Source of the DNA: Phoronis australis
Lineage: Eukaryota; Phoronida; Phoronidae
Assembly: GCA_002633005.1 (NCBI GenBank)
Contig: NMRA01000437.1
Location: 281,816-345,815 of the forward strand
DNA: 64,000 nucleotides
Direction of reading: 5' to 3'
The notes beneath the pieces were generated by a model, which was given only the letters and a program-made list of their open reading frames with translations, was not told the DNA's origin and ran no database searches. This document shows, piece by piece, positions 12,301 through 50,200 of this stretch. The stretch's first letter is position 1, and each line of letters opens with the position of its first letter. Both the position numbers and the translations under genes were made by a program.

Positions 12301-13679
12301 CTGACAGATGGCACCAACTGCTGTTCATTTTCTGTTTATTGAAGTAACAGATCTTTTCGTACCAGAGAGATCTGCCGTTGGCATCTATGTGGTCATCCAT
12401 TTTATGTTTTGATTGAAAAAAGCGGCTGCTCACAGATCGAGAGAGGTTACAATAATGGAACCGGTTACCTCTGTATTCCGTTTTTTTAATTGTACATGTT
12501 TTTGTTGCGAAATGTTCCTATTTGGAAGTCGTTCGATGATGGAATTAGCCTTCCCTGTTGCATATGTCAAGCAAATTGCTGGGAATCAGGTTTTTATGAC
12601 CGTGTACAGTGTACATGTCTAACGGATTAAGGCACTAAAAGTACTGTGCACAGGCATGTTAAGAAGGCAAAAATTATGGGTGATTGAGGCACAACCTCTT
12701 TTCCGTCGCCGCGACCTCGACCGCCATTCATGTTGAGAAAGCTCACTTTATGCAGGGTCACACGTCGATGGAATGAGCTGTCACTATTTTCCAAGCTTAA
12801 TGATGTTTCCTCGTAAGGTATCCCATGTAAGATGAGACCCTCTTTCGGTGTAGACGTTCGGGTGAATTGTCCCTGAGTTCATCCATACATGGAAATCCGA
12901 TACTGCCAAGTATTTTCGAGGGGAAGCTGATATTCATAATTCATCAAAAACAAAACATTTGTGTACAGGACAGCAGTATCAAGACAATCGACTCAAACAA
13001 CCAAAAACTGTGAAAAACATTGACCGCCATCAAAAAGATAGAATTTTGAAGAGCGTGACCACCACTATTTGTGAAATACATAAAGGTAATACTTCCGGTG
13101 GTTACTTATAAAATAACATTACTTTTTCCTACAGTTTCAAAAGAATAGTATTTCTTTTGAAGATCGTTCGTTACTAGGAGTTGTTTTTAAAGAATTTGCA
13201 CATGTCGAAAAGACTATCATGACCTTGCACATGTGGAATGGGGGTATACATTCAAATTACTTGCAATCATAAACAAAAATTTTAGCGTTGTTTGGAGTTC
13301 AATTTTAACTTTAACTCGTGCACCGTTATAGGTACAACTGGAATGAGCAACCATACACCTTAATAGGAATGCTCTGTCTCCCATGTTCCCCGGCTACTCG
13401 TCAAAAATCTTTCAGCATTCCTAGCTGTTGAAATAATCCACAACATTCCGTTTTGATAAACAAATTCGTTGGTGTCTTACTTAGATGTTTGTGTTAAGGT
13501 ACCTACGGAAACCGACAGATCCGCAGATTAGCTTTGGCAATCAGTAGCTATTCTTGTATGAATTCATGATGTTTCGTTGAATTTGATTTTAGCTTAAAGT
13601 AGGAAACACTCTATAATCCTGTCCCCAAATGGAAAGTAAACTGAGAAGATTTTTGCCTATCAAAAATGAACAAGTCCCA

Positions 13680-14160
13680 AAGAATTGATGAAATTCGGAC
13701 AGTTCCCAAAAGTATACTCAGATTTCAGATGACAATAGATGCATTGCCTTTTTACTTAGGTTTGACATTTGTTGTTTAAACTCAAAAACAGAAGGTCAAT
13801 TAAAACTTAATTTAGTCATTAAATCAAGGATAAACGCATTGCTCATAGAATTTATTGTTGGTTTCCGATTGACATGTTTATGAATCTACAAAAATTGACT
13901 GATTGATCGATTATTTTTTAATAATTAGAGGCTAATTCCCAGCTGTAAGACATGACTATGGCTCACTGAACTTAGTTGTGTTCTGACATTGGGAAAATTA
14001 GGTCTAACACCAGATCCCCAAATAACAAAGCACACTAAACGACTTCTGTCTAACTGAAATATGTTTCGAAGATATTGATGAATGTCGGACAGCTTTACAA
14101 AGTGTCTCAAAATGTTATCGGAATTCAAATGACAATAAATTATTTATTGACTTTGAAACT
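13680..14160 (+). repeat. Diverged direct duplication, two ~85-bp copies
   Basis: Copy 1 at about 13680-13760 and copy 2 at about 14070-14160 share GAT/GAA-TTCGGACAG-type words, AAAGT-TCTCA, and ATGACAATA-AT followed by a second block with ACTAGGTT or ACTTAGGTT. Similarity is imperfect and may be a diverged transposon or local duplication. Confidence 0.45.
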
Positions 14161-14819
14161 AGGTTATTGGTTTAAATTTACAAACCGTAGATCGCAAAAG
14201 AAGTTTAAGTCCTTAAATAAATGAAGTCAAACTCATTGATCATCAACTTGAAAAGGTTGTCTTTGCACTTTCTTGATGTTTTTTTGTTTTCAGTGGTATG
14301 GCGCAACTGAATCGTTTGCTTGCATTTCCAGTACATACTACACAGACAGACCACGTCATGACTGACGGGACCACGTTAAAAGGTTCAACCATGCAGTAGG
14401 CCCGCACACAATCTTAGTTATCACTGGAATTTGAACTCCTGGCGTTGATGTGTGTACATTTTTTAACACTCTGTATCATTTTCTCAAGCCAGCAGAAACA
14501 GGACTACCGGATGTGTGTGGGGCAGTTTGTGACTTCACCTTTGAAATTCAAAGTTTGCCATGTTATTGCATGATAACGTTACTGTGCCGGCTTCCGTTAG
14601 TTTTTATTCAAAAGCTATGGTCACGAAACCCGCCGAATCAAATACAGATTGGTCAGCAAAAGATAAAATGTATGTCGACGTCTAGTGAAAACGTGCGTGA
14701 CCAACCAAATTCGCAAGGAACTGGCCTTACGGACAGCAACTGACTTATGGACTGCCTGTCACCGTGAGGTCACGGACTCCGATATTGGTAAACAATGTTG
14801 ACCTATTTAATGTGACCTT

Positions 14820-14894
14820 GGCAAGTCACGTGATATCCACAACGAACGCGCCATTTTGGAAAATGGAGTGAAGACGCCGCGAAGCAACCCGAAA
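14820..14894 (+). promoter_or_regulatory. Probable KAT7 core promoter / 5' UTR
   Basis: A locally CpG-richer block immediately before the KAT7 start contains an E-box in GTCACGTGAT (CACGTG at 14827-14832) and a YY1-like GCCATTTTGG at 14850-14859 within a near-palindrome at 14851-14866. No TATA box is evident. E-box plus YY1 sites near the start are common in housekeeping chromatin genes; function here is inferred. Confidence 0.5.
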
Positions 14895-29090
<14,196 letters not shown>

Positions 29091-29235
29091 CAGTGCAACA
29101 AGATACTGTTGGTAGATGATGTGTAGCAATTTTCAAAATGAACTGGTCAGAGTTGAGTCGAGCTTTGTCAAATCCTGCCAAACTTTAACGCACTAAATGC
29201 CAAAATGCTTAAAATGGAGTGGACTTATTGTCAAT

Positions 29236-29241
29236 AATAAA
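29236..29241 (+). promoter_or_regulatory. KAT7 polyadenylation signal candidate
   Basis: Canonical AATAAA 146 bases after the KAT7 stop codon, the first such hexamer downstream. A transcript 3' end would be expected 10-30 bases further. Confidence 0.55.
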
Positions 29242-31102
29242 ATAGCTTCGTTGTCAAATTAGCTGATACACATTATCATTTATCCATGTGAAGTATTTGA
29301 TATGCAAATTATTCACCCATTTAAAATGTTGCAAACCACCACATGCATACTTTCAACATGTTAGCATGCTGCTGAGACTCTTATATACTGTTTTTATTAA
29401 CTAATTTGCATGAATTTTACCGTCGTCAAATAAAATAGACTATGACACAAAAATAATGATATTCTTTCCAATTCGAAATTTATATCAGTAATTTTTACCT
29501 TTCAGTGACACAGCAGCTTGCTCAAAATTGTGACCTATTTTCCCAAATATTTGTATCGGTACTGTGGAATAGTTAATAAGGATATTCATTTACCAAGAAA
29601 ATGTTTTTACCAACACTAAGCTTTAACATATTTTGTAGAAAGTAACTTGACAAAATATATCTTCGTTTTAAATTGCCCCTACAAATTGAGAAAATATTCA
29701 CAACTTTATCAAAAATGCGAATTCAAATTATTTAATATCCTGGGCTGAGGAACTCGAAGAGCAGACTTGACAAAATGAACTGCGACGGGAGGCTAAACTA
29801 CCTGTAGGACTGAAAATTAGCAAATAAACTTTATTCCTATAAAAAGTAGGTTGCTAAACGCAAAGGGACGCAAGGTACTGCCGGAGCAAGAATTGTCAAA
29901 TGATAGCTGCATATCAACAAATGACTTTAAATACCCTATTATGTAGTGTCATCTTATACCGAGTGCCTTCTCCAAAAGTGCCACAGCGGGATTGAAAATC
30001 GTACTGTCATCACAAACGCAGCACTTGACTACTCTGAAAGTTTCTGACGTGAAAATGTGTACGGACAACAGAGTGTGTTTACCCAATGGAAAAACAAAGC
30101 ATGTGCAGTTGGTCGTTCATGGTGGTATGTCACACAGGATAGCCAGTGGCTCATTAGATCACTGCCACATCATCCAGAATTTCAGTATGGTCTCAATTGT
30201 CAATCCCAGGTCTCATTTCATAATAAAAAATGGTGGTTTGTAACACTTTATGGCCGTGATTATAGCATCAACTTTCGTCACTGACTTATTTGGTCTTCCA
30301 ATTCTTGGTATAGAGACGGGCACAAAAATGTTGTAGAAGCCCTTTAGTCAGAATTGAACATTTCTTGTAAGGAAGTAATCATTTTTGCCTTCAATTTTTT
30401 TCGAGTCTTCTGTAGGTTTTTGAAAATGCTGTAGTAAATCATAATTTGAAAGTGTCACTTTTTGCAACATGTACCAAATTAATATTGTATCCAGCATTAC
30501 TTTTGGAAGGGTCTAAATATCCACTCGAAACTTAACTAAAAAATTACCAATGGCATGACACGCTCAAGTTAATTTATTTGCAAATAATGCCACGCGAATG
30601 CTTAAATTTAGAATTCGTACAATCTGAATTTAGTTTAGACCCAGGGTTTTGTTCTATTGAAGTTCTACATCACGATAAATAGTGCGGTATGCATGAATAG
30701 TGAATTGCATTTAGTTCTCAAGGTTACGGTAACCTTTCTGAATGGATAAAATAATATGTGTTTGACGTATGTGATTGTTATGCTGGTGTTTGAGTAGTTC
30801 AGTAGAGTGTAACTTGATGTGCACACAAAGGGTTTGTTTATTATTTTGTCAGACAGATGCTCAAGAGCTCTCTTTGTGAGCATTTTTTGCAATTTTCTAT
30901 TCAAACATTTTAATATGTAGTCATCTAGCTATGCCATCATTTACAGTTAAATTATTCAATATTGAACCTGTTTTCAATAAATGCATTGTACGGTATATGG
31001 TGTACTCGTTTAATTTTCTGCTTGTAAGATTTACTTACTGGTATCCTAAACTCCGTTATTAAAATCATGCGAGTAAAACACTGACTTTGACGGTTGAGAT
31101 GG

Positions 31103-31157
31103 ACATATATTAAATAAACCGACGTATATTAAATAAACAGACGTATATTAAATAAAT
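31103..31157 (+). repeat. ~20-bp tandem repeat, 2.7 units
   Basis: Units of ACGTATATTAAATAAAC-G type repeated nearly three times. Each contains AATAAA by composition; I do not take these as polyadenylation signals. Confidence 0.85.
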
Positions 31158-32717
31158 GAGCACAATTAAAATATATAAGTGATCAAAAATGAACAAGAAA
31201 TATATAACCCGTAACCTAACCAAAGACAATAAAATATGTGTCCTCCATAGATGTATCACGGTGCAACATTTACTAGAGGATTCATTACTTGTAATCAGAA
31301 ACTATGACTTCAATTTTGAATTGTGAGGAAAACTTAAAAAGCCAACTCGAGTTCACAGTCACCTGTCACATCTGATGAGTTTTAAAGGACAATGAACTTA
31401 TAAATTCCGAAGATAATTGTGTTCAGTTGATCTTGCATTGAGCGTGGTTTCGTGGACTGAAAATCTGCATATATCCAAATGAGATGAACCACTTTAAGGC
31501 AATTAAATTGGCAAAACAGCACCCGTGAGGTTTCCCCTAAACATGTATTTGCATGTTACTCGCTATGCTGATGCATAGCACCAACTAAGCGACCATGCTA
31601 TTTGAACATCATCTACCCTAAATAGTGTACAAAAATTTATGGACAATTTGTAAGTGTGAAGACAAAAAAATCTGCAAATAGGTGACCTTTGCACTAACAA
31701 TGTACCTTGGAGGCTAACAGCCCGCATCATACAGTCTTATTCCCCAACACCAGGTCATGATCTTACTGGCTACGTTTGAGTATGGCCGATCATTTTCGAC
31801 ACAAAACTCATTCTTAAAAACATTTGGCAATTTTCAACCTACTTCATATTAACTTCATTGCTATGTTTTGTGTTCCTAACTATTTTGACCAAGCAATCAC
31901 AGAGATAAGGAATTATCTTGCAAGTTCCATTCTAACTATGAATGCTCCCACGTTGGTAAACAGTTTTCTGTTCTCAAACCATTCTGATGATCAAAAAAGC
32001 ATCATGCCCTTTCCCCATTAGCGCCATCTGTTGACTCTTAAAAGAGGCTTTTAACCCACTTTTAATCAAAAAGCAATTTTTCGTAGAGATCACTAATTGC
32101 TACGAAATTGGGATCAATAGGTGTTTGGAAAACATTAACCGTTGTAGCTCAAGACCAGACTCTACCAGCTGACTTGTTGCAGGGTGTCATTTTATTCGAC
32201 GAGCATAATCTCTAGCAACAACGAGTCGTCAGTTCCTTACAAGAACAATAATTCTCACCAGAGTGAGAAACAATCTGAAACCCATCAGCAGCAAGTGATC
32301 TGAATCAAATTTTTTTTTCGATGCCTCAAAGTTAAATACTTCAGTAAAGATTGGCTTCGAAGCAATACATAACCAAAACCAACTGTTCTGTAAATGCTTT
32401 TAACACAAACGGTCACAATTTTTGCCGATGACAAGTCAGGTCGTCTAGGAGACATCATCCCGACAAGCAATGGTCTGCTAAAGAGATGTTAGCTCAGTAC
32501 CCACAGAGGGCGTCACTTGGATTGGAAATCCAGGACGAGTAGCAAATCAACACCATTATACGCCAAAGTGTGCAGTTTTAAGTTGCTTCATATGCAGTGA
32601 AACAATTCATTATTACAGCGAAACCGATTAAAATGGAAAAAAATAAATATTGGGTGTAGCACGACAACAGAATTTTTTAAAGGTGACATTCAACAGCTGG
32701 TAATAGGCGGATGTAAG

Positions 32718-32788
32718 GTGTCTGCATTTTGAGAACCAGTTTTCTCCACTGAATAACAGGCATCAAACTGGTTCTCAAAATGTGGGCA
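32718..32788. mobile_element. Short palindromic element D, copy 2 (inverted)
   Basis: Same arms as at 26624 (CATTTTGAGAACCAGTT and AACTGGTTCTCAAAATG). The loop, TTCTCCACTGAATAACAG then GCATC, is the reverse complement of copy 1's loop, so the insert orientation is opposite. It is followed by TGTTATATCTGTCTAAT, close to the TTTATATCTGTCTATTA after copy 1, so the homologous unit extends beyond the palindrome on that side. Confidence 0.75.
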
Positions 32789-33214
32789 TGTTATATCTGT
32801 CTAATTGTTTTATTATAAAGCGCCTTTATTGAAGTCGGTGTTTTGTAGCAGATATCTTTTCCTGACCGATCAGATAAAAACTGTGTGTGCTCCACATCAA
32901 TCAGGTTTGACTCGTAACAGAACAAGCATGACTAATATACATCAAGCTGAAAAGAAAAGTCAAACAGCCATAGTGCACCCAAAGCAATGGTTAGCTATCT
33001 TTATCATCAAGACCAAAATGGTTTGACATGATAAGTCCAGAGGCGTGTTTATAATTAATTATGACTAAAATACACAAATCAATCTTCCAATGGAGAGCTT
33101 TTGAAATTTTTGTCTTCGCGTTTCAAAAATGTTTCTCTCAATAACAAGTATATTTCTACACCTAATTGTACATCAGATTAAAAACATACTGGCGAAGTTA
33201 AAAAACAGTTAATG

Positions 33215-33520
33215 AAGTTCACAGGTCTGCATGCCACCTTTTGGCCACATCACATGACTAAATGAATATCAGTCTGAACAGGTTTCTACTCCCCAAAGTC
33301 GGGACCTTCCGTTAAACGCGCAGACGCTCCAGTTCACTAAGCCATTGGGACCACCTGTCGAATACAGAAATCCACTCAGACTTAGCAGTCTTTGAACTCA
33401 TAGGTGTATATAAATGTGCACGGAGAACAGAAGGTCACCGTCAGAGCAGAAATCTATTCAGACAAATATTCATAAGGTCACGTGATGTGGCCAAAAGGTG
33501 GCATAAAGTTCAGACTTAGA
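33215..33520. mobile_element. 306-bp foldback element
   Basis: Long inverted repeats: left GCCACCTTTTGGCCACATCA at 33233, right TGATGTGGCCAAAAGGTGGC ending at about 33503. Pairing continues inward through ATGAATAT / ATATTCAT and GTCTGAA / TTCAGAC to about 60-80 bp per arm. A diverged arm-like word (CACCTGTTGGCCACAT) also occurs near 27850. No coding sequence, so it is a non-autonomous element. Confidence 0.7.
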
Positions 33521-34082
33521 AATGTTTGAGCTCTATTAAATTCTACACCAGTTTAAGATTTAAATACCAAAGCATAAATAATGAAGTAATGTCAATCCTG
33601 TGTTGACAAACAGCAAGGTTGAGTTTCCAAACTGAATCTAAATTAGGAAAAATTCTTTTTAAAGCTGCCACGAACAACAAATCGTAACATAGTTCCCACA
33701 AACGGTCACATATGTCACGCAACCATTCATAAGGACAGTCTTGATCTATTGGAAATTTGGTACAAGATAAAATGGTTTACACAATATCAGTAAGACACAG
33801 AGAATCTCGCTCACCAATTTCAAATGAGAATAATTGCCCAAAATCCACTTTTTTCACTTTTCAAGAACTTCTATCGTCATTGTGAATGTCCAAAACTTTT
33901 CAAAATAGTCTCTGTTGTTAGCTATGGTACTAACATCATTCTGACACTGCATTTAATATGAAAATAACATTTCACCTGTCTGCCACATTGTGTACTAAAT
34001 TAGTGAGATTTCACTGTAACTACAGCACACATAAATTATTTCGAATTACGAAACCGCCAGACTACAAGCACAACAGTAGTCC

Positions 34083-43845
<9,763 letters not shown>

Positions 43846-44254
43846 GACGCCTTCTATCTCCCTCAGCTATACATGATTTCGCTAAAATATCCTTAAACCA
43901 ACAGCAGCTGAAACATATGTTTCGTGAGGTTTCGATCAACACGTCTATATCAGGAAATGTGATTCGGCAGTAGAATATTAGCGCCGCAGCGCTACCTTTC
44001 GAGTGTAAGGAAAATAAGCTTCGTTTGATAAATGCTATTAAGATTTTTGCTAGTTGAGAACATTTCTTAAAATGCAACTTAAATGGTTAATATATTTTAA
44101 ATATATTAAATATAAAATATAAAATTTTAAATATTCAACCCGCAATCATTTTGTTAAAGGAGGAACCAGTGGTGGTAGCTTGAGTATTATTCGGGTACAC
44201 TTGTGAAGCAGAATAAATTTTCAATCGAGAGAAGTTTTACGGTTTGCAAGCACA
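43846..44254. promoter_or_regulatory. Bidirectional promoter between HSPA13 and SMG9
   Basis: The 409 bases between two divergent start codons hold a CpG-bearing patch (GCGCCGCAGCGC near 43981) and a very AT-rich palindromic stretch at about 44085-44140 (TTTAAATATATTAAATAT). No obvious TATA box in a fixed position or CCAAT motif was identified with confidence. Shared regulation is inferred from geometry alone. Confidence 0.6.
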
Positions 44255-47200
44255 ATGTCCGATTCCAGAGACAGAGATAGTAGTGGGCGTCGTAGGAGGA
44301 GACGAGGAGGGATACGCAAGGTCATTAAATGTTGTCATTTTGTTTACTCTTCAGCCGTATCCTAAATAATCTTAAATAAAATAATAAATTGTGAACGATA
44401 TAGCCTTGTGACTGTGTGAGTTGAGAGGCCTAGACAGTGACCAGCGTCCTACTGACACCGCCAGTAGGACGGTTTAGTTCCTATAAGCGATTCATACACC
44501 GTAAGATTTTCAAGGAATTATGCCTCGCACTGACTAAAACATTCAAGTCAAGTTGTTATAAATACCTTTTGTGCACAGAGGGACACCGTTAGGAGGCCGT
44601 CGATGTACTTAATTCCCTCCAACTCGAACGTATAGTCTGGTTATCAAACCTTTTCTTTGAGCATTCCCTCATTCAGTTCCCAAAATCGGTAGGCCTAGCT
44701 CACCATTTTCAGCACTGCGCATGGCAGGTGGTATGACGTCATATCCCCTGGCGCGCACAAAGTGAAAATGCCGAGTTACCAATTTTGGGAACTGAACGAT
44801 GAGCTGCTCGAAGAAAAAGTTTGATAATGGGAGTATTTGTTCGAGTTGGAAGGAATTAAATACACTTACGACTTCCTAAGGTGTTCCTCTATGTGCAAAA
44901 GGTATGTGACTATGATGTTTTAGTCAGTGCGAGGCAAAATTTGCCGAAAAGCTTCCGGCTTATGAAGCGCCTATAAGAGCTGCACTGTCTCTAGTGACGG
45001 TGCCAGTAGAGACGATGATCACTCTCCAGGTCTTTATCCAGGATTTCGAAAATAGGGTGTCCAAAATGGGGTTCCCAATATTCCAGGGCATCCATGATTC
45101 CGACGCATAACCCCCCCCCCCACCCCCAGCAATCCCCCCAAACACAGATTTTTTTACAAAAAATGCATAGACCAAGGTTTTTACATCTAAGTTTACAAAA
45201 CAGCCTTCTGTTGTGAGCATTTTTACTAAAAAACTGTGTAGACCAAGACTTTCCAATGCTATCAACCAAGTGTGAGCATAGCAACATTGTATATACTTTG
45301 TATCACTGTGTCACTGGTTGCACAGCCACCAACAGGCCGGCACCCTGTCCATCTGCCACTTGCAATCCTTCTCAGTGTTTTTGGGTCTTGCCTTAGTTGG
45401 GTGCGAATATGAAGTCATCTGTACTTTTGCATGGTTCAGTCAGGAATCACACCAGCAACACTCAGAACCAGAGTGTTGTGTCCAAACCATTTGGATAATA
45501 GTCAATTGCTGAAGTTGACAAGCTGTTGAGAGAGAACTTTAGCATGACACAACTAGAAGTCAAGTGATACAATTAGAACAGATTACTAGAATATAAGTAG
45601 GTAAATAAAACAACAAGAATGGATCAACTGAAATTTTGGGATATTATAATGTTAATCTGTTTTTATTTCCAGGATCAACGAGAACCAAGAGAAGCTGATG
45701 CTGGCCCTATAAAGCCTGTTATTCTGGCCAAGCCTGGATCCTTATTTAATGTGGACAGTTCAAAGGTTTGAAGCTAAATGACAATATTACTATTAATCTT
45801 TTTAAGTTGAGTATGAATTTGTAAATTTTCTAATTATTTGCCATTTTTTATTGTGGCACATTTCGTGGTTTTATGAATTGTTGATTAATTTGTAGTCGAT
45901 TTTAATTCTGGAAGCACTATGCTACCTCTGTCTATGCTAGTCATTAGCATATCTGGCTGCATGGTCTTGCATGTCCGAATTGCTGGTCTGACTTTTGTGG
46001 TGTCTTCAATCACAGTTATGTGACATTTCATACAATCCATTGCCTGCCCATCAAGCATCAGTGTTTTGTCTTTTTTTCACAAAGTTGAGTCCAGTTACCT
46101 TTGGCAAAAGTGGTAAATCACAGATATTGCAGTGGACCAGGTTGTTCTGTATAACCTCTCTTGGGCATTCCATCAATGTCAAGGTCATCCGTACAACTGC
46201 GTGTCAACAACCCCTCCATTTATTCCACTGGTTGTTCTCTTCTCCACCAGGTGTCAGGGGATGAAGGTCAGTTACCAAGTCCCAAACAGTTTGAACGTCA
46301 GCCAGTGTTGATGGTGAAGCCAAGAGATGACACCTGCACATCACCGGCACCTCACAGTATACCTATATCTATCCTTACAGGTGATTTAAGTAGAAAGTTG
46401 CAGCAATGTTGTTTCTTAAAACATTTCAAACTATGGCTTAGCAACACTCTCAAGTCAGACATTTAGCAAAGAAACAATGTATATTCAGACAATCCAACCA
46501 CCACTCCACTTTTAAAAGTGTTACAAACTAAAGTGCATCTTGTTAGAAAATCAAATTGGAAGATGAAGCAAGATAACAGCATGCTAGTCATCACGAGTAA
46601 TTTGTCTTCGCATCGTCTGAGAAAAATATTCAAGGTTCATTATAGCCTTCATGTATAATTTCATGTTACATTTTTGTGAAAGATTTTCATGATGTACTGG
46701 CCAGTCAAAATATTTCACGTGTAAAACTGCACCGTACTCAGGAAGTTGTGAATAACATTTTGACAACATCATGCAGCTCTATTGAAATATTCGTCGATGC
46801 ATGATGACTGTTATTTAGTTTGTGGGGTGTAGAACTGTTGGCTTATTAGCTACCTGTCGTTTAGGAAGGGCGAGCTTGTGCAAATAGTATAACTTGTCTC
46901 AAATGTACATTTAATTTTTGTTGGTATTTTATTGTGAACCTCTCCAATAAGCTTGGCATAAGTATAAAACATCAAATGTTCAGGGATGGTTCAAAATTAT
47001 AGAGCTTTGCAAAAGCATACAATGCAATTTGGCAGACTTTCCATCCCGGAAATACTATTAATTTTCCACTTTAAGGGACATTTCTGCCACTGTCTAGTTG
47101 TCATTGGTGAATTCTTAACCAATGAAAGTGATTTTGGTTTTAAAAACGTTATAGTGCTCATTCTGTCTTGAATAGTTGCTGAATTTGCCAACAGCGCAAG

Positions 47201-50200
47201 TCTCGGGCAATGCGCACTTACGCCTCTGCAATTTTAGGCTTGGCCAACCCCAATAAACTCTGAACTGTTTTCTTGAGTCACTGATGGTTTCAGTGTTGTT
47301 GGTGGTAACTAAAGTAAGACACTGTCTCTGTGCGAGAAATCATGAGACTGATTCTATGATTTTGGTTTTGTGAAAAGCTGTGGAAAGTGCAGATTTACAG
47401 TGACTTTTATATCCAAAGGCTGATCATTTTGTTTTTAAAAAACATAATTATCTAATTTAAAATATTTTCCATATTATACCCGTGTGTTCTCAATTAAAGC
47501 ACAATTTCTTTGTGAAGTCACGACCAAAATTATTTCATGTCACAGTGTTCATTTTAGTGGGTGAGCATGTGTCTCAATATGAGCCGGGGTACAGATTTGA
47601 ACTAAGTGTTTGACGTGCTCTTTTGGCCTTATCTTTCGATCTTCTATTTCTTGAACAAAATTAATGTTTCTTTATTTATTTATTTATGCTGTACTTAGGT
47701 GAAGCAGCCCCTAACCCTGTATATCAGCTTCAAAGACACTCCTCAAGCCTGTCACCAGCCCTGGATGCTGGGGATCAGTCAAGGCTCCCTCTAGTGCCAG
47801 AGATGACCCAGTGTGTCAAGTTGATTGACGAGCAATTCCAGTGGTGTGAATCAGCTAGTGAGGTACGGTGTGTATAACTGAATGAAAAGCTTTCTGAGCA
47901 TGCCATAATCATTTCCCACTAAACGAGATAACGTCAAGCACCACTGATCAGGAAAAACTTGGCAGATTGAACTAGACTGTATTTACCCACCTTGGCTGTG
48001 TTGCGCTGAACTCACGATTTGCTCTATTCATTGAGTCACCAGTGAGGATAATTTGCTTCGCTCATGCAAATGTGATCAACTGATTACAATCTAGCCTAGA
48101 TGGCAGTACTTTTTATGGAGAATGTTTTATGTAGTTTTGACTGGAATATTTGAAAAGAGGAGCAAATATGATATTGGTACAACTTTGAATTTTTCAAATC
48201 GGCCCAGGATAAGAAATTTTACAACACAGCAACACTCACGATTATTTTCATTTGGCATGCACGAAAATACAAAAATTTTGGTCCCAAGTTAGGTAGTATA
48301 AAATAATGTAGACCTACTCGGTGTGTTATTTACATTTTGGAACACATGCATTGTAATACTTATAATACCTTTATTTTAGCTATTGCAAGCTCTAAAACGA
48401 CATTTAATTTCATTGTGCTCATCCATCAAATCAGAATTTCTGATATGTGACTCACTGCGAGTGTGCATATGAATACAAAACCCAGGCTCCGTGTGAAAAT
48501 TAATATTGTCGCTACATTCCTGATGTACAGTGAACATTAAGAAACTTTAGTATGCCGTTATTATTGACGATAAAACGAATTTCAATTTTGACGGTAGTCT
48601 TCATACAGCTAACTGTCTGACTAGGTACCACTGTGTGTCCCTGAAATTTCACACAACCTCGGTAGTTCTGCTTGTCACCTCGTCATGAAGAATTATCAAC
48701 ATGTAGAGCCTAGTTCTAGTTGTATTACTCCCAGGTAGAGCTAAGGACCGTCGGCCTGTGCATGCAAAATCTGGGAGTTAACCGACACTCACCTTGCCCA
48801 TTGCAGCCGTTTAAGTGAAAAACAATCTTACTAATAAACATCAGTTTCTTGTGTAAGTCTCCACCTTTAGTTACAAAGAAAAGTCCGTCATCGTTTCGAA
48901 AACAATTCGCTTGTGACACGCGCACACGCCATTTCTTAATTTGCGATGTCTTTTGTTAGCTGATGACAGGTTCACAGCAAAAAATTTTGTTCTAAAATTC
49001 AGTTTGCTGGTATTAAAAGACTGAAAACTTGTAATGAAATGAAACCAGTTCTGATAATTTGTTGTGACATGTACTCAGCCTCGTGGAAGAAGAACAGTTG
49101 ATTGAGGAATCAGTGGAAAAAGAAATTGGCCAATAGGTGACGCAATATTTCATGGTGCCGAAAGCCAAGCAAAAGATCGCACCACAATTTTAGCAGCAGA
49201 ACAACAGTAGAACGCCAATTTTGATTAGTTAAGTGCTTGTCTCAACACATTAGGTACTGTAAAAATGAGTCTGAGAAAATTTTACATAAAAATAAAATGA
49301 AATAAAAAATTAAATTATTTTTCAAATCTTAGGAAGGTCTATTTCATTCACTTTCGGATTACTTGTCCTTGTGTGCATTCGGCTGAATGTGAAGTTTGCT
49401 AAATGACTTTTATCTGTTACACACACTTTTCGTTAGTTCTCCATAATTATGTCATTATTTTGGCCCCCAGGTGCATCGTAAAATGATATTCAGGCTTTTG
49501 TTTGTGGGACAAGTATGGCTACCTATCGTGTTGTTTACATGTTTCTGTGCCCTGACTGGCTTGACAGACACATCAGGATTATCCACTGCCATTAACACTT
49601 TCAACTGCTAATTTGTTTTGTTACTTCCCAATTTTATTTATGTATTAATGCCACATTAGGTACTGTTGGACAACACAGATTTTCTGGTAGTCGGGGTCAT
49701 AGGTCATCAGGGTGCTGGCAAATCTTCCATCTTGTCCTGGCTTGCAGGAAACTCACCATCAGACCCAGACAGGTAAGTTATGTGCCTGAAAGAGAATTAT
49801 CACTGTACAAAATTTTTAAAATGGCATTGAGAGAAACATCAGAAATATTTGTGTTACTGTTAAAATCTGGTCAGTGTGTGTCGTTGCTTTGGTGACAATT
49901 TGCAGTTAAATGCCACGTTTTGGATCAGAAATTTGTCACAAATCTTAATAAAAAACAGTTGAGCAAATGAGAATCTGTCATAACGGTATCATTTGTGAAG
50001 AAAATTCTGTCAGATTTGAGGCTTGCATGAATCCTCACCAAAATTTGTTTAAGACTGGGCTGCTGGATTTATCACGATCTTTGGGTTTGAAATTTTGACT
50101 GAAATACTGCTTTTGCAGGCAGTATGTTTTTCCACCTCAAACACGAGATGTTCGGGAGACCAGCTCGCACCAGACGACTGGGATAGACATGTTCGTCACG

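Larger units (their letters stand above)
10912..14819. other. Intergenic region, no gene recognised
   Basis: Should hold the 5' exons of SLC34 on the minus strand if that gene were whole; I could not identify any. Minus-strand open frames at 10906-11088 and 11049-11258 show no alignable SLC34 motif. The region contains a GT microsatellite at 12266-12300 and a diverged direct duplication at 13680-14160. Upstream of the KAT7 start nothing else is recognised. Confidence 0.5.
29242..33214. other. Intergenic stretch between KAT7 and HSPA13
   Basis: Nearly 4 kb, strongly AT-rich, with no gene I can support. It contains a 20-bp tandem repeat at 31103-31157 and the palindromic element at 32718-32788. 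The open frame at 29992-30243 has no recognisable motif or splice context. Confidence 0.55.

Noticed and set aside
31374-31400. CTGATGA hammerhead-ribozyme core
   Set aside because: No downstream GAAA core or flanking stems; chance heptamer.
48725-48925. Minus-strand frame in SMG9 intron 4
   Set aside because: No family motif; likely chance frame.
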